Shown here in pieces: positions 51,848-62,638 of a DNA stretch of 64,000 nucleotides. The notes beneath the pieces are model-generated. The model was not told where the DNA came from and made no database searches. It was given only the letters and a program-made list of their open reading frames with translations. This stretch comes from Catonia carolina (lineage: Eukaryota > Arthropoda > Insecta > Hemiptera > Achilidae): the NCBI GenBank assembly GCA_035578175.1, contig JAQMRL010000014.1, positions 16,192,274-16,256,273 of the forward strand, read 5' to 3'. Numbering within the stretch: the stretch's first letter is position 1; the number at the start of each line of letters is the position of its first letter. A program made the position numbers and the translations under genes.

Positions 51848-52775
51848 AATCTGGTGTGAAACAATTACTTAACTTTCTCTTGCCAATGCAAATAATTAAC
51901 AATATAACCTAACATTAATAATAAAAAATTAAAAATAAACAAAAAACTAACCTCAAAAATCATAACCTTATTTTAATCATGAGCGATTGATGCAAAATGA
52001 AAATCACCTCAGTTTGGTTAAAAAATACTGAAAATCAGTCTTTCACACTAAACTAAGGATCTGTAGAAAAAAATGCTATGAATACAAGTTATAGATCTTT
52101 AAATTTCCTTTAGGCCTACATTTTATTATATACAATTTTGTCATAAAATGCATAATAAAGCTGAAATCTTAATAAATCGATTGTTTACAATTTTCATGAA
52201 AAAATCAGATAATCACTAATTACCGTTAAACTAAGCATTAACCTATACAAAAAAAATGTTTGAAATATAAGTTGTAGATTTTTAAATTGTCTACAACTTT
52301 TATTACATACATTTTTGCGCTAAAATGCATATTAAAGTCTAAATCTTAAAAAACACAATTTTTTACGAGAAAACGGCCTTTCCAAGAATTTCAGCAGACA
52401 AGGCGCCTATCTTATCTTGTAGAGCATAAAAATGTAGTAAATGAGGTGATTTTTAAAAAAATCGTAGGAGCCGTTTTAGAGAAAATCGCAAAAAAGTGAT
52501 AAATGACACGAATAAACTACTATTTCCAGTTGACCGATTTTGACGAAAATTTCTGTGTCGGATCCGATAGTTGTATCTAATTCAAGTTTCAAGTTCGTAC
52601 GATGTTCCTGTCTTGAGATATTCTGTTCACACACACTCAGAATAATTGCGAAAAACATGTTTTTTGGGTTCAGGGGGTCAGAAAACGTGTATATCCGGTG
52701 AAAACTCGGTTTCGAAAAATCGACATGAAAAGAATACTTTTCTTCCTATACATTTAAGTAGGCAAGAGAAAGCAA
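51848..52775 (+). repeat. R1 copy, full length
   Basis: From tctggtgtgaaacaattact to taggcaagagaaagcaaa. The microsatellite is reduced to cacacacactcag. Confidence 0.93.
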
Positions 52776-53130
52776 AAACAAATAAATCGGATTTATTTTC
52801 AGAAATATCTACAGGAAGAATACACCTACAGAAATTCCTGAACGGCCAATTACATGGATCTATGTCAATTATTAATTCTAAGTCTAGATAACAGAAATCA
52901 ATATTAGATGTTTCCAAGTCATGTTATGTCAGATTTCCTTGTCATGTTAACATTATACAAGTATTAGACGAAAATAACTCGGCTGGTTGAAACACAAATA
53001 AACAAAAATAACATGTCATTTGACTACCTGTCGCAACAATAATTTCTCCATTACAATACATCTTCTTTAAATAGATTATTGTATGTATGGAACTATCTGG
53101 GATTTCCAAAATATGTACAATTATGAAAAA
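52776..53130. other. Unclassified interval
   Basis: Nothing recognised. Confidence 0.4.
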
Positions 53131-53290
53131 CGGCCGTACATAGTGTAGTGGTCATCACAACTGGCTTCCACTACAAGGATCCCGGGTTTGATACCCGATC
53201 AGTTCTGGCATTAATTCATCACTCATTTGTGAAAAAAATCAGCAGTCGCGGGACTGACCGATAGAATTACTTAATTAATTAATTAATGAC
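53131..53290 (+). repeat. tRNA-derived SINE with TTAA-repeat tail
   Basis: cgtacatagtgtagtggtca (A-box region) and cccgggtttgatacccg (B-box), a short body, and a (ttaa)n tail at about 53271-53286. The acceptor stem does not pair, so it is not a functional tRNA. Confidence 0.6.
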
Positions 53291-53639
53291 GGCAAACCAA
53301 AATATTTTCACCTGGAAAAAACACAGTCCAGGCGTGGCAAAAGAAGTAGTAACATCAAAAATCGTATGATTAAACTTACTGGATGAACGTAACACGCGTA
53401 TAATATAGGCGTCTCATCTGGCTTGCAGAGTTCAGCCTACAATACTATAAGGTGTATCAAAAATGCCCACTTCAAAACAAAATGGATGACACAATTTTCT
53501 ACAAAGCGTACATTTTTATACAATAATATTCATATAGACCCAATTATAATTTATAAAGCTATTTCTAAGAATATTTATACTTCAACAAAATTTCGGTAAC
53601 AGTTTTGAAACAGCGCTACTTTAATTTTTTAATTGATTA

Positions 53640-53985
53640 TTAATAATTTATTTATTGTTAGTAAGCATTTTCCACCTTCGTCTGTGTAAAAATTATTTAT
53701 TTTTTGACGGAAAACAGTCCTGTCAAAATCATCCAAACCTGTAACAGGTTTGGCCCGTACCGAATGTTTTTTGGGTGTTGTAAAAGACAGTGAAGATACT
53801 TCTAATATTACTTTCGATGTTTTTTTTATTCGCGCAATTGAACATTTTGACACACTAACTGCTGCACTAACGCGTTCGATAATTTTCTTAACATCTATAG
53901 TAAAACACCGTGCTTTGCTTCCTCGGTCATAAACGTAACCACATTAGCAATTTTCTCTCGAGATTGGCTATGAAGAACTTTACTC
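53640..53985 (-). pseudogene. N-terminal helix-turn-helix relic of a transposase-like protein
   Basis: Minus-strand pieces: REKIANVVTFMTEEAKHG, then in another frame FTIDVKKIIERVSAAVSVSK (helix-turn-helix-like), CSIARIKKTSK, and AKPVTGLDDFDRTVFRQKIN followed by NFYTDEGGKCLLTINKLL. This matches the order of the DNA-binding N terminus of a transposase-derived family common in aphids and other insects (EKKI..V......A...V......S...R I, then ..DFD...VR......FY). It is one frameshift away from continuity and ends at a stop before any catalytic domain. Confidence 0.6.
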
Positions 53986-54360
53986 CCTCCGATTTTAGAT
54001 TATTTTTAAGCTTAATGTAAACTATAGCAGTAAACGACAAAATAATAACCACTACACTAGGTAAATTAACAAATCAAAATAGGTAGAACTACGAGTTCTA
54101 AAAATTAAAACTCGTATAATCTAACACACTCACTATTCACACTAACACACACACACACACACACACACTATTCGATCTGCACACATAAAAAACCCCTTGA
54201 CACTGTATAACCGTAATGATTGTACTGAACGGCAATTGATTAAACACTGAATGACAATATTCACTGTGCGTTTCATTTGTTAGTTAGGCGTATGTAGTTG
54301 ATGAGTCACCTGCTGTCAAAACCAGTTTAATTTGTAAATAAACTATGCATACATAAGCCT
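53986..54360. other. Unclassified interval with (CA)n
   Basis: A (CA)n tract lies at about 54145-54168. Nothing else recognised. Confidence 0.4.
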
Positions 54361-54752
54361 GTTGTTTAGGTCAACAGCCGAAAGGCTGGTTTGAACCTGT
54401 AGAGGTTTTACTAAGTAAAACGAGGAGTGAGGTGGTTTACCATTGCCTTCCTCACTGAGTGGAAAAGTACGCTTAACAGCATGCCGGGCCCTCTGAAAAG
54501 CACATATTTTCCACTCTGCAAATGACACCTTCACTTCATTCACCACAGGGTCTGGCTGTATAGTGAAATTCATTACTTTCAGAGAAGATAACTCTGACTA
54601 GTGTCTTTTACACCTCTACCTCTTCTGTTCTTAAATGATTCAGTCATTTAATTGGCTGACCATGTGATAAGAAACAGAACTATTCATTTTAGCCCTGCAA
54701 CAAACAGATTGAGTGTAAATAATTTGACACTCCACCTGTCTGTTATGGGCAG
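54361..54752 (-). repeat. Family C, complete copy with perfect duplication
   Basis: 392 bases, tail gttgtttaggtcaacagccg at the left and cctgtctgttatgggcag at the right. acataagcct flanks both sides exactly (54351-54360 and 54753-54762). Confidence 0.92.
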
Positions 54753-54762
54753 ACATAAGCCT

Positions 54763-55027
54763 ATAACTGTATAATAACAATAATAACTGATTAATTATTA
54801 TAAATACATTACATCACTCCCCATTCGCTTTGTACTGTATTTACAATAAAAGAATGTCACTATAAAATGTAGAAAAATGTATACTATACATCAGTTTTAT
54901 GAACAGTCTATAAGAATAGGTGAGGGACGGGTGGATGTAGTATATGCAAGCTGATTTATTCGTAGTCTCCACGCGCCAGATGAAATGCCTATACTTATAT
55001 TAACGAACAGATGAATCTCAACTGATA
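54763..55027. other. Unclassified interval
   Basis: Nothing recognised. Confidence 0.4.
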
Positions 55028-55392
55028 CACGAGGTGCGGCTATTAAATAACGAGACTGACATAAAAATTTAATTTTAATTTTATACATAATCACTCATCG
55101 TCACATTCAACATACACTTCTTCTCTATCCCTACAACGCTCCATGCGAATTTTCAATTGTTGGAAACAGTGCTAGAAGTCATCGTCTGTCAGCTCCTTCA
55201 GGACACGTGCCGCTTTCTCTTTTACAGCTTCCACAGACTCGAATCTTGTCCCTTTTAATGCAGATTTTACCTTACGGAACAGGTAGAAGTCACATGGTGC
55301 AAGATCTGGTGAAAAAGGTGGATGTTCTAACACTGAGATGCTGTACTTGGCTAGGAACCTCTTAAAAGATAACGCGGAATGAGCTGGCGCGG
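55028..55392 (-). mobile_element. Mariner 3' half M5
   Basis: Terminus aggtgcggctattaaataac at the left; the minus strand encodes HSALSFKRFLAKYSISVLEH then PPFSPDLAPCDFYLFRKVKS, ALKGTRFESVEAVKEKAARV and LKELTDD. The third catalytic Asp is present. The element breaks at gagctggcgc, where R1 begins. Confidence 0.83.
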
Positions 55393-55870
55393 AATGCGCA
55401 ATGTCTGCCAAAATTCTCAAAAGACAGGGCAGGCGCCATCCATGTCTGCCAAAATTCTCGGAGAGGCTGTTTTTGCGTAAAAAGTTGTTTTTTAAGATTT
55501 CGAATTTATTATGCATTTTATCGCAAAAATGTATACAACAAAAGTTGTAGGCAATCCTACAACTATTAATTCTAACATTTTTTTGCATAACGCTTAGTTT
55601 AGCGGTAATAAGCGATTTTATGTTTTTTCTCACGAAAACGTGTAAAAAAATCGATTTTTATACGATTTCAGCCTTTTCAGCCATTTTACGACAAAAGTGT
55701 GCAATCAAATTTAAAGGAAACTAAAAGATCTACAAGTTTTATTTAAAGCATTTTTATCTACAGAGCCTAGTGTATCGTGAATGAGTGATTTTCCGTATTT
55801 TGAAGCCAAATTGAGGTTGATTTTCATTTTGCGCCTTTGACTCACGATTAAAATTAGGTTTTAAAAATTA

Positions 55871-56062
55871 CCGGCCGCATTGACGTAGTTGGTAACGTGC
55901 TCGTCTTTCATCATGCGGTCTGGGTTTGAATCCCACTCAGGCACGGCATTTTTTCATACGTACAAAAAAATCATTTCATCCTCCATTGTACAAAGTTACG
56001 GCCCAACGTCGTCGCTAATGACCTTTGCAGTTGATGCGACGTTAAATAAATAAATTTTTAAA
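55871..56062 (+). repeat. SINE-B copy (first of a pair)
   Basis: ggccgcattgacgtagttgg, B-box ggtttgaatcccac, and a longer body ending cagttgatgcgacgttaaata. The body differs from the other SINE-B copies around 56000 (gttacggcccaacgtcgtcg), so it is a subfamily. The R1 motif taggtttt appears on both sides. Confidence 0.8.
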
Positions 56063-56142
56063 AAAATAGGTTTTGTTTTTGGAGGTTAGTTTTTTGTTTA
56101 TTTGTAATGTTTTATTACTAATATTAGGTTATATTGATAATT

Positions 56143-56320
56143 GGCCGGCCCCATTGGCGTAGTTGGTAACGTGCTCGCCTCTCATCATGCGGTCTTGGGT
56201 TCGAATCCCATTTAGGCATGGCATATTTACATACGTTACAAAAAATCATTTCATCCTTCACCGTCTGTATTAGCAGTAATTGCAGAAGTGTCGGACGTTA
56301 AACCAATAAAAAAAAATATA
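56143..56320 (+). repeat. SINE-B copy (second of a pair)
   Basis: ggccggccccattggcgtag, ggttcgaatcccat, body to gtcggacgttaaacc and an A-run. R1's tattgataatt/tataggtaatt flanks it (imperfect duplication). Confidence 0.85.
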
Positions 56321-56370
56321 GGTAATTATTTGCATTGGCAAGAGAAAGTCGAGTGAATGTTTCACACCAG

Positions 56371-56671
56371 ATTTTTTTTTTTTTAATGAACGTAACAGTT
56401 AAATCGCTTGATAATGTGATCCCATACTTCATATCAAGCAATACAGGTTTCCACTTCACTGAAAGAGGTTTCATTTTGCAAAAACAACACTGTTATCATG
56501 TATGAAATGAAAACAATTTCGATAACTCTCAATTAGGTACCTTAAATAATTGCCAACAACAAAACGCAGTACGAACAACAGAAAATGCTGCTTAAGAACT
56601 TTTTGTAAATAAAAATATTGCAAACGTTATTCGTTAACTGTTCAGTGAATAAAATAAATTATTAGATCGTA
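56371..56671. other. Unclassified interval
   Basis: Nothing recognised. Confidence 0.35.
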
Positions 56672-56865
56672 ACGGGTGTTTCAAAAATGACACCCGTAAC
56701 ATCAAGAAGGTAAAAGTAACTCATTGGTAAATTTCGTATTAGTTTCATCATTATATTCCAAGTAACAGATTGTAACAACTAAAATTTCGTTCTTGCGCAC
56801 CATTACTTTTTTTGTGAATCCATTCATCTGTATTTAGTTAACGATGCCATTTTCCGAAGATTTTT

Positions 56866-57345
56866 TTTTAGCCATCAGTCTCTCGAATGGTTTGATGCAG
56901 TTCTCAAAGTTGTTCTATCTAGTAAGTCGTTTCATATCTACATACCTGTAACACCCTACATATTTTGTAATTGGCTTTATATATTCTAATCTTTGCCTTC
57001 CCCTACAATTTACTCCCTCAATATTACCCTCCATTATTGATAGACCAATGATGTCTTTAAGATATGGATGTCTTTAAGACATGCCCCACTAGCCTATCCC
57101 TTTTTCTGGTAAGATGCTTCCATATACTTCTTTTTTCATCAACTCGCCTAAGAACCTCTAAATTATTTCTTATTTCGGCCACCCACCTAATCTTTTAACA
57201 TTTTCCTATAACACCACATTTCAAAAGCTTCTATCCTCTTCTTGTCTACAGCCCTTATCACCCACGTTTCACTCCTCTATAATGCTACAATCCAAATATA
57301 ATGTTTTAAGAAATTTTTCTTAATCTGTACATTTTCAAAGATAAA
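56866..57345 (-). pseudogene. LINE ORF2 3' fragment
   Basis: Nucleotide relative of 45535-46000 and 58420-58850 (tggtttgatgcagttctc, tattaccctccattattgat, caccacatttcaaaag). Peptide pieces SIMEGNIEGVNCRG and similar appear with frameshifts. 57050-57075 has a short local duplication (gatgtctttaagatatg / gatgtctttaagacatg). Confidence 0.75.
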
Positions 57346-57391
57346 CGTGTGTTTATTATTAGGACTTATTTCGCTTACAAATCCTACGAAT

Positions 57392-57585
57392 TAACGGAAC
57401 AGACAGGTGGAGCATTAAATTATTTGCACTCAATCAGTTAGTTCCAGGGCTACAAAAAATAGTTGTTTCTTATCACATGGTCAGCCAATTAATGACTGAA
57501 ATATTTAAGAACAAAAGAGGTAAAGGTGTAAAATACACAAATCAAGAGTTATCTTCTCTGAAAGTAATGAATTTCATTATACAAG
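57392..57585 (+). repeat. Family C 5' half
   Basis: aacagacaggtggagcatta to gtaatgaatttcattataca. It joins R1 directly. Confidence 0.75.
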
Positions 57586-57589
57586 TATG

Positions 57590-57890
57590 CATGTCACGAC
57601 AAAAGTGTATACAATCAAATTTATAACAAATAAAAAGATCTACAACTTTTATTAAGAGCATTTTCTCTACACAGCCTAGTTTAGGGTGAAAGAATGATTT
57701 TCCGTATATTTAAGCCAAACTGAGGTTGATTTTCATTTTGCGTCTTTCACTCGTAATTAAAATAAGGTTATATTATTTGAAGTTAGTGTTTTTTGTTTAT
57801 TTTTAATGCTTTATTACAAATGTTAGGATATATTGCTCATTATTGACATTGGCAAAAGAACGTCGTGTGAGTGTTTCACACCAGTTTTTT
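57590..57890 (-). repeat. R1 palindrome-end part
   Basis: gcatgtcacgacaaaagtgt to gtgtgagtgtttcacaccag. Confidence 0.87.
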
Positions 57891-57948
57891 TTTGTACTCC
57901 AATTCTGTCAACTAAAAACAAACTGCGTCAGTTTTGAAACACCCGTTA

Positions 57949-58222
57949 TAAAAGGAGGTAAAACATATGAGAATAATGGTACATCATTATAAAATGAATT
58001 CAGACGTGAAAAATCTTTCTTTAGATATGAAAAAACGAAACGAAATTAAACATGTTTCACTCAACAGAACTAAATTTGCTACTCGACCGAAATTTATGTG
58101 AGGCTAATTAAAAAATTCTAATTTAAGGATGAAGTGGATGAAACACACGTATTTAACTGAAGAGAATCTTAACAAGAGAATAAAATATCTATAAATTTTC
58201 TCTTCTAATAATTAATAACGTG
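57949..58222. other. Unclassified interval
   Basis: Nothing recognised. Confidence 0.35.
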
Positions 58223-58330
58223 TGTGTGAAACACTCACACAACGTTCTCTTGCCAATGTAAATAAAAAATAATACATAACCTACGTTTAATCATTAGCGT
58301 AAATGTAAAATAAGAAACAACCACAGTTCT
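58223..58330 (+). repeat. R1 palindrome-end fragment
   Basis: gtgtgtgtgaaacactcaca ... caccacagttctaag; truncated. Confidence 0.75.
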
Positions 58331-58419
58331 AAGTACTTGAACGAAAAAAGATGAAAGAATAAAATTCAACCGATAGTATGTTATAGAATCTTTACTTCTG
58401 TTGCCCCCATACAAACATT

Positions 58420-59020
58420 TTTTTCGTCAACAGTCTGCGACTGGTTTGATGCAGTTCTCCAAGCTGTTCTATCTTGCGCAAGTCGTTTCATATCTACATA
58501 CCTGTAACACCCTACATCTTTTCTAATTTGCTTTACATATTCTAATCTTTGCCTCCCCCTACAATTTACTCCCTCAATATTACCCTCCATTATTAATAGC
58601 CATACCTGGATGTCTTACAATATGCCCCACTAGTCTATCCCTTCTTCTGGTAAGATGCTTCCATATATTTCTTTTTTCATCCACTCCCCTAAAAACTTCT
58701 TAATTACTTATTTTGTCCACCCACCGAATTTTAACATATTTTTAACACCACATTTCAAAAGCTTCTATCCTCTTCCTTTCTACAGCCCCTATCACCCACG
58801 TTTCACTCCCGTATAATGTTACACTCCAAACAGTGTTTTAAGAAATTTTTCTCAATCTGTAAATCAATGTTTGTAGTCAGTAAGCTGTTTTTCATTTCAA
58901 ATGTTTTTCTAATTTGAGAAATTCTACTTTTGATATCACTTGTGCTTCTACCATCCTGTGTTAATTTGCTCCCTAGATAGCAGAATTCCCTAACTTCCTG
59001 TATGTTTTCGTTGCAAACAA
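58420..59020 (-). pseudogene. LINE ORF2 3' fragment
   Basis: Minus-strand order: REFCYLGSKLTQDGRSTSDI, KSRISQIRKTFEMKNSLLTT, IEKNFLKHCLE, later MEGNIEGVNCRGRQRLEYVK and DMKRLAQDRTAWRTASNQSQ. These are the post-RT and C-terminal segments of the same LINE type as 45535-46300. Frame is lost in several places. It is bounded on its 5' side by R1. Confidence 0.83.
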
Positions 59021-59024
59021 ACAT

Positions 59025-59628
59025 ATAAGGAAAAAAAGTATTGTATTCATGTCGATTTTTCGAATCCAGTTTTCGCCGGATATACACGTTTTCAGACCCC
59101 CTGAACCCAAAAAAGATTGTATGTGTGTGTGTGTCTGTGTGAGAGTGGACAGAATATTACAAGAACGCAACATCGTACGAACTTGAAAGTTAAGTTAGAC
59201 ACTTACCGGACCCGACACGAACATTTTCATCAAAATCGGTCAACCGGAAGTAGTAGTTTATTTGTGTAATTTTAATATCATATATATATTTACTTACATA
59301 TATATATATAACATATATATAATCTTATAATTTAAACATTTCTTTAATAACGCTTAGTTTATCGGTAATTAGTGATTTTTTTGTTTATCGTTTTCATGAA
59401 AATTTGTATAAAATGTATTATCTAAGATTTTGGCCACAGATTTTTACGACAAAAGTGTATAAAATAAAATTTATAGGAAATTAAAATATCTGCAACTTTT
59501 ATTTTAGGCATTTTGTTCTGCATAGCCTAGTTTAGCTTTAAAGAGTGGTTTATTTCTAATGTCATGATAAATAATTTATTATTTGCATTGACAAGAGAAA
59601 GTCGTGTGAGCGTTTCACACCAGATTTT
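59025..59628 (-). repeat. R1 copy with internal deletions
   Basis: From ataaggaaaaaaagtattg to gtgtgagcgtttcacaccag. An (AT)-rich tract (59277-59322) replaces part of the middle. Confidence 0.83.
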
Positions 59629-59639
59629 TTTTATTAATG

Positions 59640-59716
59640 ATTAAAGATAAGTTATATTGTTCATTATTTATATTGGCAAGGGAAAGTCTCGTGAGTAATT
59701 CATACCAGATTTTTAT
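59640..59716 (-). repeat. R1 palindrome-end fragment, tandem
   Basis: aagataagttatattgttca ... cgtgagtaattcataccagat follows the previous R1 terminus in the same orientation. Confidence 0.72.
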
Positions 59717-60195
59717 AAATTTGTGAAAGCTGGTTGTATAATCGAGGGTAGGTAACAGAAATATCTTTGGAAAAGCGTTTCCGTAGCTCTGTGGAAATAA
59801 ATGAAATTCTCATATTTTGTACTGCATTTATTGGGAAATCAGTGATAGTTTTGTGCGAAAAAAATTGATCAATATTGGAGTAAAAATTAATTTTCAGCCA
59901 CATTTACGTTGTCTCATGGATGGAAAAAAATGTTGCATTTTCACAACATTATAACCGCGTGAATTTATTATTTTTAGACTTCATTTGTTGATTTTTCAAG
60001 GGAACACCATCCGAATGTTCATTGAACGTCCATGAATAGAATAAATTACATTCATTCTACACTGTTTTTATCAACCTGCGTGTATTTTCCACTTGGTTAC
60101 CAAGACCTTCAGTTAGATTATTTTATTATATCTATTTTTAATTTAAACTTCAGTAAATTTATTCGACATTAGTTTAATTGCGATTCGAATTTAAT
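59717..60195. other. Unclassified AT-rich interval
   Basis: Nothing recognised. Confidence 0.4.
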
Positions 60196-60280
60196 TGACC
60201 GCCTCCGTAGCGTAGTGGTAGCAACCAACCCAGCCTACAACGCGGAGACCACGGGGTTCGATTCCCGGTTACGATCTGAA
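60196..60280 (+). repeat. tRNA-derived SINE head
   Basis: gcctccgtagcgtagtggta (A-box region) and cggggttcgattcccggtta (B-box). The 5' gcctccg has no complementary 3' partner, so it is a SINE or tRNA relic rather than a tRNA gene. Confidence 0.6.
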
Positions 60281-60355
60281 AATTATTGTAATTCAAAACC
60301 CACCGAAATCATTAATAAGGAAACTCTTGATGAGACTTTAAATAAACTTAAAAAA

Positions 60356-61272
60356 TTTGGTGTGAAACGCTCAGAGAACTTTCTTTTGCCAATGTAAAAA
60401 GAAAAACATAACAAATTTTATCATGAGTGAATGACGCAAAATGAAAATCAAACTGTTCGCCTTAAAAATACAGAAAAATTACTAATTACCGCTAAACTAA
60501 GCGTACAAAAACAATAAAAATAAAAGTTGTAGGTTATTAAATGTTTTACAACTTTGCAACATAGACTTTTGCCCTCAAATGCATATTAAGGACAAAATCT
60601 TGAAACAAAATTTTCTTTCTACAGCACACCCTCCCCAAAAATTTCATACTAAGGCTGAAATCTTAAAAAAAAATCTATTTTTTACACGTTTTCGTGAGAA
60701 AAAAAGCAGAAAATCGCTAATTACCGCTAAACTAAGCGATAAACAAAAAACAATTTCAAATAAAAGTTGTAGGATTTTAAATTCTCTACAACTTTTATTA
60801 TATACATTTTTGCGCTAAATGCATAGACCTATTAAAGCCGCAATCGTTAAAAAACCATTTCTTTCTACGACAGCCTCCCCAAAATTTTCAGCAGACATGG
60901 CGCCTACCTTATCTTATAGAGCATAAAAATTGTAGTAAAAGACGCGATTTAAAAAAAACCATCGTAGGAGCCATTTCTGAGAAAATTGCACGAATAAACT
61001 ACTACTTCCGGTGGACCGATTTTGATGAAAATGTTCGTGCCGGGTCCTCTGGTGGTCCCTAACTTAAGTTCCAAGTTTCAACTTCGTACAATATTCCGTT
61101 CATGAGATACTTTGTTCAAACAAATACACAGACCCATCGCAAAAAATGTTTTTTTTTAGATTTAGGGGTCTCAAAAGTGTATATCCGTTGAAAACTCGAT
61201 TTTGAAAAATCTACAGGAAAAAAAATACTTTCCTTCTTAGATATTCATGTCGGACAAGAGAAAGTATAAATA
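60356..61272 (+). repeat. R1 copy, near full length
   Basis: From tggtgtgaaacgctcagaga to cggacaagagaaagta. The first unit is shortened and spliced with second-unit sequence (60460-60660). No CA tract (aacaaatacacagacc). Confidence 0.88.
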
Positions 61273-61835
61273 AGTTAAATTTTCAGTAATGATTTAATTT
61301 AATAAAAACACAATTTTCGTTCTACACTTTTTACATTCTCTTGCCTATATGAATACATAGAAAAGAATGTATTGTTTCCATGTCGAGTTTTTCAAATTCA
61401 GTTTCGACCGGATGGCCCCCTGAACCCAAAAAACATGTTTTTAGCCTTGGTGTGTGTGTGTGAACAAACTATCTCAAAAACGGAACATCGTACGAAGTTG
61501 AAACTTGAAACTTACGTTAGGCACTACTGGAGACCCGACACGAACATTTTCATCAAGATCGGTCCACCGGAAGTAGTAGTTTATTCGTGCAATTTTTTAC
61601 TCTTTTGCAATTTTCTCAAAAAACGGCTGCCACGATTTTTATTAAAAATTGTCTCATTTACTAAATTTTTCATGCTCTACATTATAAGGTAGGCGCTATG
61701 TCTGCTGAAATTCTTGGGGAGGTTGTGCTCTTGTAGAAAAAATGGTTTTAATAAGACTGCGGCCTTAATGCATTTCAGGGCAAAAGTGTATATAATAAAA
61801 AGTGTAGAGATTTTACAACCTACACCTGTTATTAC

Positions 61836-61859
61836 AAAAAAAAAAAAAAAAAAAAAAAA
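61836..61859 (+). repeat. Poly(A) run flanked by a direct repeat
   Basis: About 24 A residues lie between acacctgttattac and acacctgttattgc within R1. The pattern equals a retroposition duplication with nothing but tail inside. Confidence 0.7.
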
Positions 61860-62015
61860 CACCTGTTATTGCAAACTTTACTTTGTATAACGCTTACTTT
61901 AGCGGTAATAAGCGATTTTTTTTCATGAAAATCTGTAAACAAATGAATTTTTGAAGATCCCGGGCTTAGCATGTATTTTACGACGAAGGTGTACATAATC
62001 AAATTTATAGGAAAT

Positions 62016-62411
62016 ATAAGAAAGAATTTCAGCTCATAACAGACAGGTGAAGTGTCAAATTATTTACACTCATTTGTTCGTGGCAGGGCTAAAATAATTA
62101 GTTCTGTTAGTTATCGCATGGTCAGCCACTTATATGACTGAATAATTTAAGAACAGAAGAAATAGATGTGTAAAAGACACTAATCAGAGTTATCTCCTCT
62201 GAAAGTAATGAATTTCATTTTACAGCCAGACCTTGTGGTGAATGAAGTGAAGGTGTCATTTGCAAGGTGGAAGTGGGTGCTTTTTGGCATGCTAATAAGC
62301 ATACTCTTTCAACTCAGTGAGGAAGGCTGGTAAACCACCTCACTCCTCGTTTTTACTTAGCAAAACCTCTAGAGGATCAAATCAGCCTTTCAGCTGATAA
62401 TCTAAACAACG
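62016..62411 (+). repeat. Family C copy inserted in R1
   Basis: About 396 bases from aagaatttcagctcataaca to ctaaacaac. R1's ggaaat flanks both sides (62010-62015 and 62412-62417). A short internal deletion removes part of the gagggcctgg segment. Confidence 0.87.
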
Positions 62412-62638
62412 GGAAATGAAAAGATCTAAAACTTTTACTTGAAGCATTTTTCTGTACAGAGCCTAGTTTAGCGTGAAAGAGTAATTTTCCGTATTATTAA
62501 GCTAAACTAAGGTTGAGTTCATTTTGCATCATTCACTCGAGATTAAAATAAGGTTATGTTTATTGAGGTTAGTTTTTTTGTTTATTTCTAATTTTTTATT
62601 ACTAATGTTAAATTATATTGTTTATTATTTGCATTGGC

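Larger units (their letters stand above)
55405..56370 (-). repeat. R1 fragment carrying two SINE-B insertions
   Basis: It starts inside R1 (atgtctgccaaaattct, this segment being doubled at 55405-55460) and ends gagtgaatgtttcacaccag. Two SINE-B copies interrupt it 80 bases apart. Confidence 0.85.
56672..57946. mobile_element. TIR element of the D,D38D type, filled with other repeats
   Basis: Perfect 15-base inverted ends (acgggtgtttcaaaa) with TA on both sides (56670-56671 and 57947-57948), matching the right end of the transposon at 22752. Internal sequence at 56690-56865 includes a short start-like atgccattttccgaagattt, but no transposase domain remains. A LINE piece, a family C piece and an R1 piece occupy the rest. 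Confidence 0.75.

Noticed and set aside
60196..60280. Possible tRNA gene
   Set aside because: A- and B-box regions are good, but the acceptor ends do not pair and no clean anticodon arm forms.
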